Shown: positions 14,399 to 23,356 of the stretch, piece by piece | Numbering within the stretch: position 1 is the stretch's first letter | How the letters are laid out: each line of letters begins with the position of its first letter | NCBI GenBank assembly: GCA_045658305.1 | Contig: JAZOUT010000004.1 | Coordinates: 1-33,488, forward strand | Length of the DNA stretch: 33,488 bases | Reading direction: 5' to 3' | Origin: Aphodosoma sp045658305 | GTDB lineage: Bacteria > Bacteroidota > Bacteroidia > Bacteroidales > Paludibacteraceae | Position numbers and translations under genes: made by a program | Notes under the pieces: generated by a model | The model's database searches: none | What the model was told of the DNA's origin: nothing | The model's input: the letters and a program-made list of their open reading frames with translations, nothing else

Positions 14399-17300
14399 TA
14401 TTTCTTCAATTTAATATTACCATTCTCTAATTCAAAATCATAGCCTTCTATTAAAAAATTAAGAGAAGCTACACCACATCTAATTTTTTCAGGCAAAAGT
14501 ATTCCTTTTTTTACACTTTCACCTTTTCCTAAATCTTTTTGAGAGTTAATATGCCTAATCATAGTTATTCTTCCATCAGATTCAAAATCTTTAACAACAT
14601 ACAAATACTTTGAAATCTCATCTGATGCCATTGAATGTACATCATTCTTATCAAAACCATGACAAACAATAGCCATAACTCCTTTATGAATAACTCTAGT
14701 CAAAGTATATACTTTTCCCTTAACTTTTATTTCTTGCAATAAATCATCTCTATCTTTTTTTCTATTTTCAGCTATATCAAAAAGACTAACCACTTCATAA
14801 TGTTTCTTTCCTAATTCAGCATTATAGTACTGACACATACAATATAAACTACCCATACCTGCATAATAGTTTTGCTTGTAACTTGGAGTTGAATCTGAAA
14901 TATAGGTTTGTTTTTTAACAATGAGAGGATTTTTAATTGATACCTCACAACGAATGTGACGAATTCGGTTAACCTTATTGCCATGTTTATCAAGCATATA
15001 TATGCCTTGCTCGCAAGCTTCTTGGAAAGACAAGCCTTCATATTGTTTTTCTAACTTATCAATCAAAGATTTATTGACTGCCTCTTTACGTAATTCTGCC
15101 CAAGACTTAAAGCCTGAATCTAAATCATTTTTCTTAAATTTGAGGTCTTTACGTTTGACAAAAATGGTGTTTTCGAGTTGTACAACATTACCATTTTCAT
15201 CGCGTTTTAGAGTCTTACCATTAGGCAATAATTCTGCTTTACGAACAGCTCCAAGCCATGACTCTTGATGTAACTGTCCACGAATGATATCACCATTTTG
15301 CCATTTCTCAACCTCTTCACCTTTAGCATTTACCACATAGACTTTCTTACCTCTCACTCTTACACGGCGACCCGCAGGAGTCAATGTCTGGTCTTTTGAA
15401 ATATGGCGAACTAAAATATTAGATTCGATTGTAGATACCAAACCATCAATGTTACCAATATGACAAGATTTTAGTTTAGCTTTTAATTGTGAGTCTATCG
15501 CTTGGCATGAGTTTGCATCTTCTGACCATTTTTTAGCCTCCTCTCTTTCATAGAAAAGTTTCAACATTTCATCACGAAGAGCAGATTTTGGAATCATAGT
15601 CAACACTGATGCATCGATAGCATGGTGAGAGTGTTTGCTACGGTCTTTTTTCTCAAACTCGTTTTGTACACCTAAAATTTTACGGAATACAGCAGTGGTA
15701 CTACCCTTTTGAACTGAAACATCCGAGAATAGAGAACGAAGGAAATGGTAGGCATATTTAGTAATAATACCAGTATCTACCAACTGACTATTTCTGAATC
15801 CAGTAGGTACATCTTTCATCAAGAAAGTATTGACTTTTTGCTCCCAATAATCCAACTCCAACTCCCACAAGTGGCGTTGACGAATAGCATTGTCTTTTTG
15901 CTCTTTGGTTTGAGCCTTACGTGAACGATGTTTATAATATTCGATGTTTTGTTTGAGTCTCTCAACACGATTTATCCATGGTTGAATTCTAACCAAAATT
16001 TCATCATAATTTTCTAACTCTGCAGGTTTTCTATTCTTTTTTATTTTTCTATTATAATCAATATCACAAATAGTAAGATTAGCCATCGAATCATCAAAAC
16101 TAATGCTACGAGGAATTGTGTGTTCAACATCAAATTTCGCATCAGAAAAAATGTTTTTGATGTTAATTATTTTACCTGTATAAATACATTGACAACCTTG
16201 TTCAAGCCATAATTTGTATTTGTCAACTCGTTTTTTCATCCACTCATTGTAGAATGTTACTCCCTCTCCTTTTGCAAAGTTTGCTTCACGAGACTCTTTG
16301 TGGTCTGGATGACCAAAATCGGCTTGGTCAAGTAACAATTTAACTTTTTCTAAGTCTGCATCTGTTATATCACGACTAGCATATTCTGCTTCAATGCGTT
16401 TTCTTATCTCTTTATATTCATCTTCGCGTTGGCGTTGATAGGTTTCTATAGCCCAACGTATATTGGCATCATTAAGTGTACGAGCATTTTCGACCACTAC
16501 ACGAGTATCTTCGGCGATAATATTAGCCTTTAATAATTTGTTTATTTGTTGGCGTAAGATGTGAAGCGTACGCAATGCCATCGGATTTTTGAATGCACCG
16601 ATCACAGGCGAAGACAATAATCGCTTAGATATCAAAGTGCCATCTTCAGTTTTGTAAGTCTCCTCTTTTGCTGGAGCATAAAACTCTACTTGCGACGGAT
16701 GATAGAGTTGTTTGAATTTTTCATCAGAGAGGTGAATATTATTCTCAGCAAGGAATTTCATCACCCATTGCGATAATGACACTTGTAAACGAGGAACTTT
16801 GAAATATTCTCGTTTTTTGTTACGGAAAAACTCTTGATAATACGATTCTACAGCAGTAAGAATCGATGTTTGTTCAGATTGTGGAAGGTCGTTCCATTTA
16901 TCCTGACCATAAGAATCTACAATAGCATCTTTAACATCTTTACGGTCGTCATCACCCAAAAGATATTCGTAGTTGAATCGAGCAAATTGCTCCGATTCGT
17001 CTAATACTTTATATTTGGCTATCAACGAATTGACGATATTGAGAACTTCGCGTTCGAAACGATTACCGTTTGTTATATTACCCAATTCGCCTTCGATAGT
17101 ATCGCCATACTCATGCCACAACTCTTCGCCTAAAATTTCAGGTAATTTAGCCAACAATACAGCATCGGTGTAGATATATCCTTTTTGTAAGAAAACATTG
17201 ATTAAACGAATAGCTTTGAGACTCAACATCGCATAGCCTTGAGAAATAGCTCCCCAAAGTTTTATCAATTGATTTTTTTGTTCATCAGTCAAAATCAATT

Positions 17301-18633
17301 GACGTTTAGAAACTACACTCAATACATCTTCAACATCTTCGCTTGAAAAACACAAGTGCCATAGGTCTAGATAATTAAATGAAACTTGATGTAAACCTTT
17401 TTTCTTGTCTTTACCCTTACGCTCTGATTGAGAATAGATGACTGCTGTATTCCATTCATCGCCTAAAATATTCTTCAAACGAGCTACAATAGGACAACCG
17501 CTAACATTAGTGTTCTCTTTGTAATTAATAGATTTATCTTTGTATGATAATTTACAAAACAATCGTTTGTTTAACCACTCTATGATATCAGCAAATTTGA
17601 AATTATTTTTAACTCTACCTATAAATAATTCGTTGAATAAGTCTCGCTTGATTTCTAAAGACAGTGGTTCTTTGTTTATTTTTATATTATTAATCAAAGA
17701 CCACGCACGGAATATTTCAAAATCAGGATGACTGACAGGACAACGATATTTATTTTTCTCTAAAGTACATTTGCCAATTGTGCCTTTTTGTGATTTAAGT
17801 GGTCGCTTATAAAAGATTGCCTTAGATATTTTATCGTAAAATTCACTAGATAAATTTTGTGTCTCACATATAATATTAAGTTCATCTATATATTGTTGTC
17901 TAACAGGAGTATATTCACTATTACGCACACGAATACCCTCTTTAATCAACGCATCCATAGCACAACCAATAGTAGTAAGACCTTTTTCTTGCATGTAACT
18001 AGTAATTGCTTTAGATGCTTTTTCTTCAGATTTTTTTAGTGCCAAAGCAATATCTTCATTTTGGTCATTAGTCTCTTCTTTCTCTTGATTTTTGATTGTA
18101 TCACCCTTGCTACTTTTAAAACCACGGCGTTGAGCAAAATGATATAATGCTCGACCTACGGCAAAACGATTCTCTTCTATTGATAAATCAAGAGGTTGAG
18201 TTGCAAGAATTGCTCGCAATTCATATGGTGTTGTATATTCAGGTTTACCATCGTTGTCGAAATCGAGACGTACCCATTGTTCAAATCGTTTAGCTTCGAC
18301 TGGATATTGGCGTTTGAGTCCTTTTGCTTTGTCGTAACAAGCCCATTGTTCCCATTCTGACTGTGTAAGCGGACAATAGCCATAATCAATCAAAACACGA
18401 AGAGTTTCCCAAATTCGATATTTACGATGTTGATACATGCGTCGCACTGAACGCTTTTCAGTACGTTGCGCTGCAAAAGAATATTCGCCTGTTTTTTCTT
18501 TTCCAACGCCTGATTTAAATACTACAGATGAGTAATATTCCAATTGGTCAACTATCTTACCATCAATATCTTCGTTGCGAACTGCAATACCAATAGAATT
18601 AGTTCCTAAATCTAAACCTAAAATTTTTCCCAT
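14398..18633 (-). CDS. cas9: Type II-C CRISPR effector nuclease Cas9
   Basis: RNA-guided DNA endonuclease of 1411 residues, in the size class of large Bacteroidota II-C Cas9s and longer than compact ~1080-residue II-C enzymes. RuvC-I holds D8 in GLDLGTNSIG. The Arg-rich bridge helix is at ~57-80 (RTEKRSVRRMYQHRKYRIW). RuvC-II has E715 in VVVENARTLN. The HNH domain (~815-865) has catalytic H838 in DVEHTIPRS after CIYTGK and N861 in DIDYNRKIKKNRKP. RuvC-III has HSHHAIDA (1001-1008) with D1007. All nuclease residues are therefore intact. The C-terminal ~350 residues should hold the PAM-interacting domain; the PAM cannot be read from sequence. It is the first gene of cas9-cas1-cas2. The tracrRNA is divergent just upstream. 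Confidence 0.98.
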   Translation of the reverse strand: MGKILGLDLGTNSIGIAVRNEDIDGKIVDQLEYYSSVVFKSGVGKEKTGEYSFAAQRTEKRSVRRMYQHRKYRIWETLRVLIDYGYCPLTQSEWEQWACYDKAKGLKRQYPVEAKRFEQWVRLDFDNDGKPEYTTPYELRAILATQPLDLSIEENRFAVGRALYHFAQRRGFKSSKGDTIKNQEKEETNDQNEDIALALKKSEEKASKAITSYMQEKGLTTIGCAMDALIKEGIRVRNSEYTPVRQQYIDELNIICETQNLSSEFYDKISKAIFYKRPLKSQKGTIGKCTLEKNKYRCPVSHPDFEIFRAWSLINNIKINKEPLSLEIKRDLFNELFIGRVKNNFKFADIIEWLNKRLFCKLSYKDKSINYKENTNVSGCPIVARLKNILGDEWNTAVIYSQSERKGKDKKKGLHQVSFNYLDLWHLCFSSEDVEDVLSVVSKRQLILTDEQKNQLIKLWGAISQGYAMLSLKAIRLINVFLQKGYIYTDAVLLAKLPEILGEELWHEYGDTIEGELGNITNGNRFEREVLNIVNSLIAKYKVLDESEQFARFNYEYLLGDDDRKDVKDAIVDSYGQDKWNDLPQSEQTSILTAVESYYQEFFRNKKREYFKVPRLQVSLSQWVMKFLAENNIHLSDEKFKQLYHPSQVEFYAPAKEETYKTEDGTLISKRLLSSPVIGAFKNPMALRTLHILRQQINKLLKANIIAEDTRVVVENARTLNDANIRWAIETYQRQREDEYKEIRKRIEAEYASRDITDADLEKVKLLLDQADFGHPDHKESREANFAKGEGVTFYNEWMKKRVDKYKLWLEQGCQCIYTGKIINIKNIFSDAKFDVEHTIPRSISFDDSMANLTICDIDYNRKIKKNRKPAELENYDEILVRIQPWINRVERLKQNIEYYKHRSRKAQTKEQKDNAIRQRHLWELELDYWEQKVNTFLMKDVPTGFRNSQLVDTGIITKYAYHFLRSLFSDVSVQKGSTTAVFRKILGVQNEFEKKDRSKHSHHAIDASVLTMIPKSALRDEMLKLFYEREEAKKWSEDANSCQAIDSQLKAKLKSCHIGNIDGLVSTIESNILVRHISKDQTLTPAGRRVRVRGKKVYVVNAKGEEVEKWQNGDIIRGQLHQESWLGAVRKAELLPNGKTLKRDENGNVVQLENTIFVKRKDLKFKKNDLDSGFKSWAELRKEAVNKSLIDKLEKQYEGLSFQEACEQGIYMLDKHGNKVNRIRHIRCEVSIKNPLIVKKQTYISDSTPSYKQNYYAGMGSLYCMCQYYNAELGKKHYEVVSLFDIAENRKKDRDDLLQEIKVKGKVYTLTRVIHKGVMAIVCHGFDKNDVHSMASDEISKYLYVVKDFESDGRITMIRHINSQKDLGKGESVKKGILLPEKIRCGVASLNFLIEGYDFELENGNIKLKK

Positions 18634-18650
18634 ATTTTTTCAATTTTGTT

Positions 18651-18680
18651 TTGTTATTTCAATTTATTATCGTACCTTTG
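18651..18680 (+). promoter_or_regulatory. tracrRNA promoter
   Basis: TTG at 18651-18653 (within TTTTG), a 19-bp gap, then TACCTTTG at 18673-18680. Transcription should start near 18686-18688, a few bases before the anti-repeat. Confidence 0.75.
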
Positions 18681-18685
18681 CACTC

Positions 18686-18773
18686 GAAAGATACAAATTG
18701 TGAGACTTTTCACAATAAGGCTATAAGCCGTAGATTTCTTTGTCCCTGCGTCCCCCGATGTAGGGCTTTTTTT
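18686..18773 (+). ncRNA. tracrRNA
   Basis: The RNA is ~88 nt. The anti-repeat (18687-18715) pairs with the 5' part of the minus-strand repeat: CACAA plus two U (18709-18715) with repeat positions 2-8, then an internal bulge, then 18695-18701 with positions 15-21, a 2-nt bulge, and 18687-18694 with positions 24-31. Downstream comes a short stem GGCT-ATA-AGCC (18719-18729). The terminator is CCCTGC (18744-18749) with GTAGGG (18760-18765), containing one G-U pair, followed by seven Ts. A Bacteroidota promoter lies directly upstream. It is antisense to the predicted cas9 5' leader. The pairing scheme fixes both the tracrRNA strand and the array strand. Confidence 0.88.
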
Positions 18774-18791
18774 ATGCCTTTTTCACACCCA

Positions 18792-18823
18792 CAAAGGTAA
18801 TCAATCTTTTCGTAGTTTACAAA
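18792..18823 (-). promoter_or_regulatory. Candidate cas9 promoter
   Basis: On the minus strand: TTTG (18823-18820), a 20-bp gap, TACCTTTG (18799-18792). Transcription would begin near 18785 and run ~150 nt to the cas9 start, crossing the whole tracrRNA gene in antisense. Confidence 0.65.
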
Positions 18824-18871
18824 TTTATTTATTATGTTTTTGAACATATTCTCGTATATATTTTCGCGCGA

Positions 18872-18908
18872 CAAAAATACAACCCTATTTTGACAACTTA
18901 TGACAAAA
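18872..18908 (-). promoter_or_regulatory. Shared element, copy A (upstream of cas9)
   Basis: This 37-bp block is identical at 29 positions, without gaps, to 20881-20917 upstream of the AAA+ ATPase gene. On the minus strand it contains AGTTGTCAAAA, then AGGG, then a TATTTTTG box (18879-18872). TTTTGACA and TGACAAAA form a near-palindrome. The usual TTG is not at -33, so it may be an activator- or alternative-sigma-dependent promoter aimed at cas9. The rest of the 532-bp cas9-AAA intergenic region holds the tracrRNA, the cas9 promoter and an inverted repeat TTGAGCAA/TTGCTCAA (18949-18956, 18977-18984). I see no gene there. Confidence 0.55.
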
Positions 18909-18948
18909 AGGAAAATATTTTCATATTTTTCTCACTTTTTTTGTTTAA

Positions 18949-18984
18949 TTGAGCAAATGTAGTAAATTTTTTCAAGTTGCTCAA
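18949..18984. promoter_or_regulatory. Inverted repeat TTGAGCAA/TTGCTCAA
   Basis: Perfect 8-bp arms at 18949-18956 and 18977-18984 are separated by 20 bp. The position between the AAA+ ATPase gene end and the cas9 control region could make it an operator or a weak hairpin. It has no T run suitable for a terminator. Confidence 0.3.
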
Positions 18985-19165
18985 ATTTCTGCAATGGTTG
19001 CATATAATCACATCTATAGCCACTATCACTTCTTACCCACTAACACACACAGCAACCCTCAAGCAAACTGCACCGAAGAAAACAGCCACATTCACACTAG
19101 CAAATTACAAAGCTTTTTTCCTGAAAAATCTTAACATCTTTGATAAAATTCTCGTCTATCTGATA

Positions 19166-20842
19166 TCAAAATCCGATTTTCACTCGTTTGGTTAGTTTTT
19201 CTTGAGCGCACGTTGCTTTTATCTGTTCTAGACTGGTGGTTTGCTTAAACAGTAGTTCGTTGATGAAGCATTTGCGCGCGATGTTGGATATTTCGCCTCC
19301 GCTGAAATCATACTCGGATGCTAGGATGAGGGCGTCGTCTTTGGTCAAACTTGGCATCAACGAACGCCATATCTCGCTTTTTGCCTCGAGATCGGGCTTA
19401 TCGAACTTGATTTTGTACAAGAATCGGCGCTCGAAGGCTGCATCGAGATTGTTGGTCAGGTTGGTGGTGGCGATGAGGATGCCGTCGAAGGTCTCCATCT
19501 CTTGCAACAAGATGTTCTGAATGGCATTTTCGGTCTTGGTGCACGATGTGCTATCTGCGCCAAGTTCGCTACGCACGGACAATATGGCGTCGGCCTCGTT
19601 GAAGAGTAATATCGGTGTCTTCGCGCTCTGCGCTACGAAATCTTTATAGTCGGTGAAAACTTTCTTCACCAATTTCTCTGTCTCGCCATACCACTTGGTG
19701 CGCACCGACGAGATGTCGACTTGCATGATGTCGCGCCCTGTTTCGCGAGCGAGTTGCAACACCGACTCGGTTTTGCCTGTGCCTGGAGCTCCATAAAACA
19801 AACAGGTGAAACCCAATCCCCACCCTTTAGATTGCAACTGCTGGCGTATCTCAATCATTCGGTTTTCGTCTAACAACTCTTTGAGTGTGTCGAGCGAAGC
19901 CTTATTTTGTTCGCCAAAAAATAGACTCTTCTCTGTGATAGAGTCGCTTTTCAGTACGTTGTGGAAAGATTTGCCCTGCTTTTTCTGTACGAAGTTGAAG
20001 TCGGATTTCAACAAATCGGTTTGTGCCGTTTCGGTCAACGAAATTGCATCTTTTGGTCCAAACATCCCTTCGTGGTTCACTACTTCAACCAACCCTTGTT
20101 TGACCAATTCGTGCTCGCCTGCCAATATCCTGCGATATGCAAATAGACCATCTGAATCGAACACAGTCTTCAAATCATCACAATCGGTATGCATCTCATT
20201 TTCCCACACTGCCTCTTTGCACAAATAAAGCAATATGATTTTATCTTCTTTTGATAGTGGCATATCGAATACTCTACTCGTGATGTTGAAATTAAGATTA
20301 TTGCGCAACAAATTCATTATCTCTTCCTCGAGAGTATCCCAATCAATATTATCTCGTCGCTTATCTTCAAACCAATCATTCATCTTCCTCATAAACTCCA
20401 TAGGTGTAAGCTCCTCCTCTATTGTTGCCTCCTCCATACACTTGCCCTGACTTATTGTTTCGAGTGCCAGATGCGAAATCTTAAAAGATTCGGTGCCGTG
20501 ACGAAATCCCTTCTTGATATACCCCTTTTTTTGTAATGTTTTCAACGCAGACATATAGCGCATAATCCTCATCGACGTACAATCATAGAATTTTGCCATA
20601 TCGCCAAAATCGTATGTTTTATCCGAATTATTCAGAAACGGACACAACACAATGACCTCTTGCTCGGTGAGATGAAGCACATTGCACGCTGCATCGATAT
20701 ACCCACGATATTGCTCAAAAAACTCCTCCTTCAACTCGCAATCCTCTGCCGCTGATACCAATACCTCGAAATTATCGATAAAACTCTTTGTTGAGTCATA
20801 CGACACAAACAAATTCTCCATTTTTCTCATTCTTCTAGCCAT
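19166..20842 (-). CDS. AAA+ ATPase with N-terminal helical/winged-helix region
   Basis: The protein has 558 residues. Residues ~340-520 are a classical AAA+ module: Walker A GAPGTGKT (351-358), Walker B ILLFNEAD (411-418, with N before E as in some AAA+ subfamilies), sensor 1 IATTN (457-461) and arginine-finger region FERRF (470-474). The N-terminal ~300 residues look like tandem winged-helix modules (for example MRIMRYMSALKTLQKKGYIK). This is a cytosolic remodelling ATPase of unknown substrate. It may start at the first ATG or at M8 (MENLFVSY). A promoter-like element shared with the cas9 upstream region lies 38 bp before the start, so it may belong to the same regulon. It is convergent with nothing and stands alone. 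Confidence 0.85.
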   Translation of the reverse strand: MARRMRKMENLFVSYDSTKSFIDNFEVLVSAAEDCELKEEFFEQYRGYIDAACNVLHLTEQEVIVLCPFLNNSDKTYDFGDMAKFYDCTSMRIMRYMSALKTLQKKGYIKKGFRHGTESFKISHLALETISQGKCMEEATIEEELTPMEFMRKMNDWFEDKRRDNIDWDTLEEEIMNLLRNNLNFNITSRVFDMPLSKEDKIILLYLCKEAVWENEMHTDCDDLKTVFDSDGLFAYRRILAGEHELVKQGLVEVVNHEGMFGPKDAISLTETAQTDLLKSDFNFVQKKQGKSFHNVLKSDSITEKSLFFGEQNKASLDTLKELLDENRMIEIRQQLQSKGWGLGFTCLFYGAPGTGKTESVLQLARETGRDIMQVDISSVRTKWYGETEKLVKKVFTDYKDFVAQSAKTPILLFNEADAILSVRSELGADSTSCTKTENAIQNILLQEMETFDGILIATTNLTNNLDAAFERRFLYKIKFDKPDLEAKSEIWRSLMPSLTKDDALILASEYDFSGGEISNIARKCFINELLFKQTTSLEQIKATCAQEKLTKRVKIGF

Positions 20843-20880
20843 AATAAAACAATTTTTTTAACGTTCATATTTTCAGGCTG

Positions 20881-20917
20881 CAAAGTTATGACCCTTTTTT
20901 GACAACTCTTGTCAAAA
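20881..20917 (-). promoter_or_regulatory. Shared element, copy B (AAA+ ATPase promoter)
   Basis: Matches copy A at 18872-18908 (29 of 37, ungapped). On the minus strand TAACTTTG (20888-20881) is a good -7 box 38 bp from the gene start. The TTG of a normal -33 box is replaced by the perfect palindrome TTTTGACAA-CTC-TTGTCAAAA (20897-20917). Confidence 0.6.
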
Positions 20918-21012
20918 TATTTTTAATCGCCATATTTAACAACATTTAACATTACACACTCACAGTATGTATCTTAATTGAGATGGGAGTTCTCTTCAAT
21001 ATAAAAAAATAA

Positions 21013-21034
21013 GGCTGACCTAAGTGGGTCAGCC
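21013..21034 (-). terminator. Terminator of the M13 peptidase gene
   Basis: GGCTGACC (21013-21020) pairs with GGTCAGCC (21027-21034). On the minus strand it is followed by TTATTTTTTTA. It lies 32 bp beyond the stop codon. Confidence 0.85.
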
Positions 21035-21065
21035 CTATATGATTAGTGCTATAATGTATGTGGTA

Positions 21066-23087
21066 TTACCAAATAGATACTCGTTTTTCAGGAGCGAGAT
21101 AAAGAGCATCTTCTTCTGTGATACCAAATGCTTCATACCAAGCAGCGATATGAGGTAGCGCACCATTTACACGCCATTTACCGAGTGAGTGTACGTCAGT
21201 AAGTGTACGTTTAACAATTTCTTCTTCTGTGATATTGCCTGCCCATACATTTGAATAAGCAAGGAAGAAACGTTGCTCTGGTGTAAATCCTTCTTTCACT
21301 GGAAGTGGGTTTTCTTTTGTAGCATTTTTGAATGCGTGGAATGCTACTTGAAGACCGCCATGGTCAGCAATGTTTTCGCCGAGCGACATTTTACCATTAG
21401 CATACATTGTTTCATTAACTTTGATACCATTGAAGTACTCTTCCATCACTTTTGTACGTTCTTGGAAACGAGCTTTGTCCTCTTCAGTCCACCAGTTTGC
21501 ATAGTTACCATCTTTGTCGAAGTTAGAACCCATGTCGTCGAAACCGTGAGTTACTTCGTGAGCGATAACAACACCGATTGCACCATAGTTGAATGCATCG
21601 TCAGCTTCCATATCGAAGAATGGATATTGAAGAATACCTGCAGGGAAACAGATTTCGTTAGTTGTTGGGTTGTAGTATGCATTTACTGTTTGTGGATTCA
21701 TATACCACTCGTCTTTATCAACTGGTTTAGAAAGTTTAGCCATTGAACGAGCTGTATTGAATTTAGATACGCGTTTCACCAATGTCCAATAAGATTCTTT
21801 AGCGTCGATTTCAAGAGCTGTGTAATCTTCCCATTTGTTAGGATAACCTACTTTAACATAGAATGTTGAAAGTTTTTCGTGAGCTTTAGCTTTAGTTTCG
21901 TCGCTCATCCATTCGAGGTTGTCGATGCGTTCGCCATAAGCTTTGAGGAGGTTAGCGCAAAGTGTTTCCATACGTGTTTTTGCCTCAGCAGGGAAATATT
22001 TTTCGCAATAGAGTTTGCCAAGTGCCATACCGAGCGAACCATCAACCATAGACACAGCACGTTTCCAACGTGGAGTTTCTTCTGTACGACCTGACATAGC
22101 ACGACCAAAGAAGTTGAATCTTTCTGTTACAAATTCATCGCTCATATATGAAGATGCTGCGCTGAGCACACGCCATTGCATATAATAGCGAAGGTCTTCG
22201 ATGCGAGCTGTATTCATAATCTCGATTGATTTGCGAATAGGCTCTTCTTGTGATACGCTAAGTTCTGCTACACCAGCACAACCAAGTGTTTCGAAATATG
22301 TATCCCAACAGAAACCAGGGAATGATGCTCTAAGAGAATCAGTTGTGTAAAGGTGATAGTTAGCATAAGAATCACGAAGTTCAGCTTGTGAGAAATGAGC
22401 AAAAGCCAATTGGCGTTCAATATTCATTACAGCTTCTGATGCCATTGCAGCATCTTCTGTAGAGAAACCAGCAAGAACAAACATATTTTTGATGTGCTCT
22501 ACATATTTGCCTTGAATTTCAACCATCTTTTCATCTTGGCTGAGATAATAATCGCGGTTGCCCATACCAATACCAGCTTGGTAAGTTTGCATAAGGTTGC
22601 GTTTTGCATCCATAATGTCGGCATCAACATATACTTGGAAGAAGATATCATAGAGGTCTTCACCCATAAGAGCAGCGATACCTTTTACGTCTGTGATTTC
22701 AGCAACGCGTTGAAGTTCAGCTTTTACTGGCTCATAACCTTCTGCATTAAGACGTTCTGCGTCCATAGCTACATTGTAGAAATCAGCAATTTTTTGAGCT
22801 TCTGTGCCCACTTCATGTTGACCTGCAGCTATCTCTGCAATAAGGTCGTTAAGACGAGCAATGTTGTCTTGACCAAGTTTGTCAAACGAACCAAAACGAG
22901 AATACTCACCTGTCAATGGATTAAGTTTCATCCAACCACCACAAGCATATTGATAAAAGTCAGCACCTTTATCAGCTGTAGTATCAAGGTTTTCTGTGCG
23001 AATACCAGCAGTCAATTCTTTAGGAGAATTGGCACAACCTGCTGCTAAAAATGCTGCAGCAAGCATAGGAAAAAGGATTTTTTTCAT
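21066..23087 (-). CDS. M13 family (neprilysin/PepO-like) zinc metallopeptidase, lipoprotein
   Basis: Zinc endopeptidase of 673 residues acting on small peptides. A lipoprotein signal peptide ends at LAAGC (Cys18), so it is membrane anchored in the periplasm or on the surface. The N-terminal M13 domain is followed by the catalytic domain with HEVTH (510-514, zinc ligands and catalytic Glu) and ENIAD (571-575, third ligand Glu and Asp). Also present are the substrate-binding NAYYNPTTNEICFPAGILQ stretch and the family-typical C-terminal end RVSIW. It has its own promoter and terminator, so it is monocistronic. Bacteroidota relatives include P. gingivalis PepO. Confidence in the family is very high; the physiological substrate is unknown. 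Confidence 0.95.
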   Translation of the reverse strand: MKKILFPMLAAAFLAAGCANSPKELTAGIRTENLDTTADKGADFYQYACGGWMKLNPLTGEYSRFGSFDKLGQDNIARLNDLIAEIAAGQHEVGTEAQKIADFYNVAMDAERLNAEGYEPVKAELQRVAEITDVKGIAALMGEDLYDIFFQVYVDADIMDAKRNLMQTYQAGIGMGNRDYYLSQDEKMVEIQGKYVEHIKNMFVLAGFSTEDAAMASEAVMNIERQLAFAHFSQAELRDSYANYHLYTTDSLRASFPGFCWDTYFETLGCAGVAELSVSQEEPIRKSIEIMNTARIEDLRYYMQWRVLSAASSYMSDEFVTERFNFFGRAMSGRTEETPRWKRAVSMVDGSLGMALGKLYCEKYFPAEAKTRMETLCANLLKAYGERIDNLEWMSDETKAKAHEKLSTFYVKVGYPNKWEDYTALEIDAKESYWTLVKRVSKFNTARSMAKLSKPVDKDEWYMNPQTVNAYYNPTTNEICFPAGILQYPFFDMEADDAFNYGAIGVVIAHEVTHGFDDMGSNFDKDGNYANWWTEEDKARFQERTKVMEEYFNGIKVNETMYANGKMSLGENIADHGGLQVAFHAFKNATKENPLPVKEGFTPEQRFFLAYSNVWAGNITEEEIVKRTLTDVHSLGKWRVNGALPHIAAWYEAFGITEEDALYLAPEKRVSIW

Positions 23088-23184
23088 TGTTAAATATTTT
23101 AGTTAATTATTTGTTTTTCAAGACATGAAGACAAGAAAACTAAATATGTGCATTCTTATGTTTTATATCCAAAATTTCAAAGTG

Positions 23185-23216
23185 CAAAATTACAACAAAA
23201 AAACAAAATTACCAAA
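23185..23216 (-). promoter_or_regulatory. Promoter of the M13 peptidase gene
   Basis: On the minus strand: TTTG (23216-23213), a 20-bp gap, TAATTTTG (23192-23185). The predicted 5' leader is ~90 nt. The 269-bp intergenic stretch otherwise shows no gene. Confidence 0.65.
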
Positions 23217-23356
23217 TATTTTATCGTTTTTCGATATATAAAGTCAACAAGCAAGTACAAAATTACCCAAAAAGTAAAAAAAACTCTACTTTAAGACAAG
23301 AAAAGTTTAATTTTTCTTTAGGTCTTCTATCTAATTTATTATGTAAATAAAAAATA

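Noticed and set aside
18949..19134. Small plus-strand frames in the cas9-AAA intergenic region, considered as an anti-CRISPR or small cas accessory
   Set aside because: No promoter, no family likeness, low-complexity His/Thr/Asn-rich translation; the region is better explained by regulatory elements.
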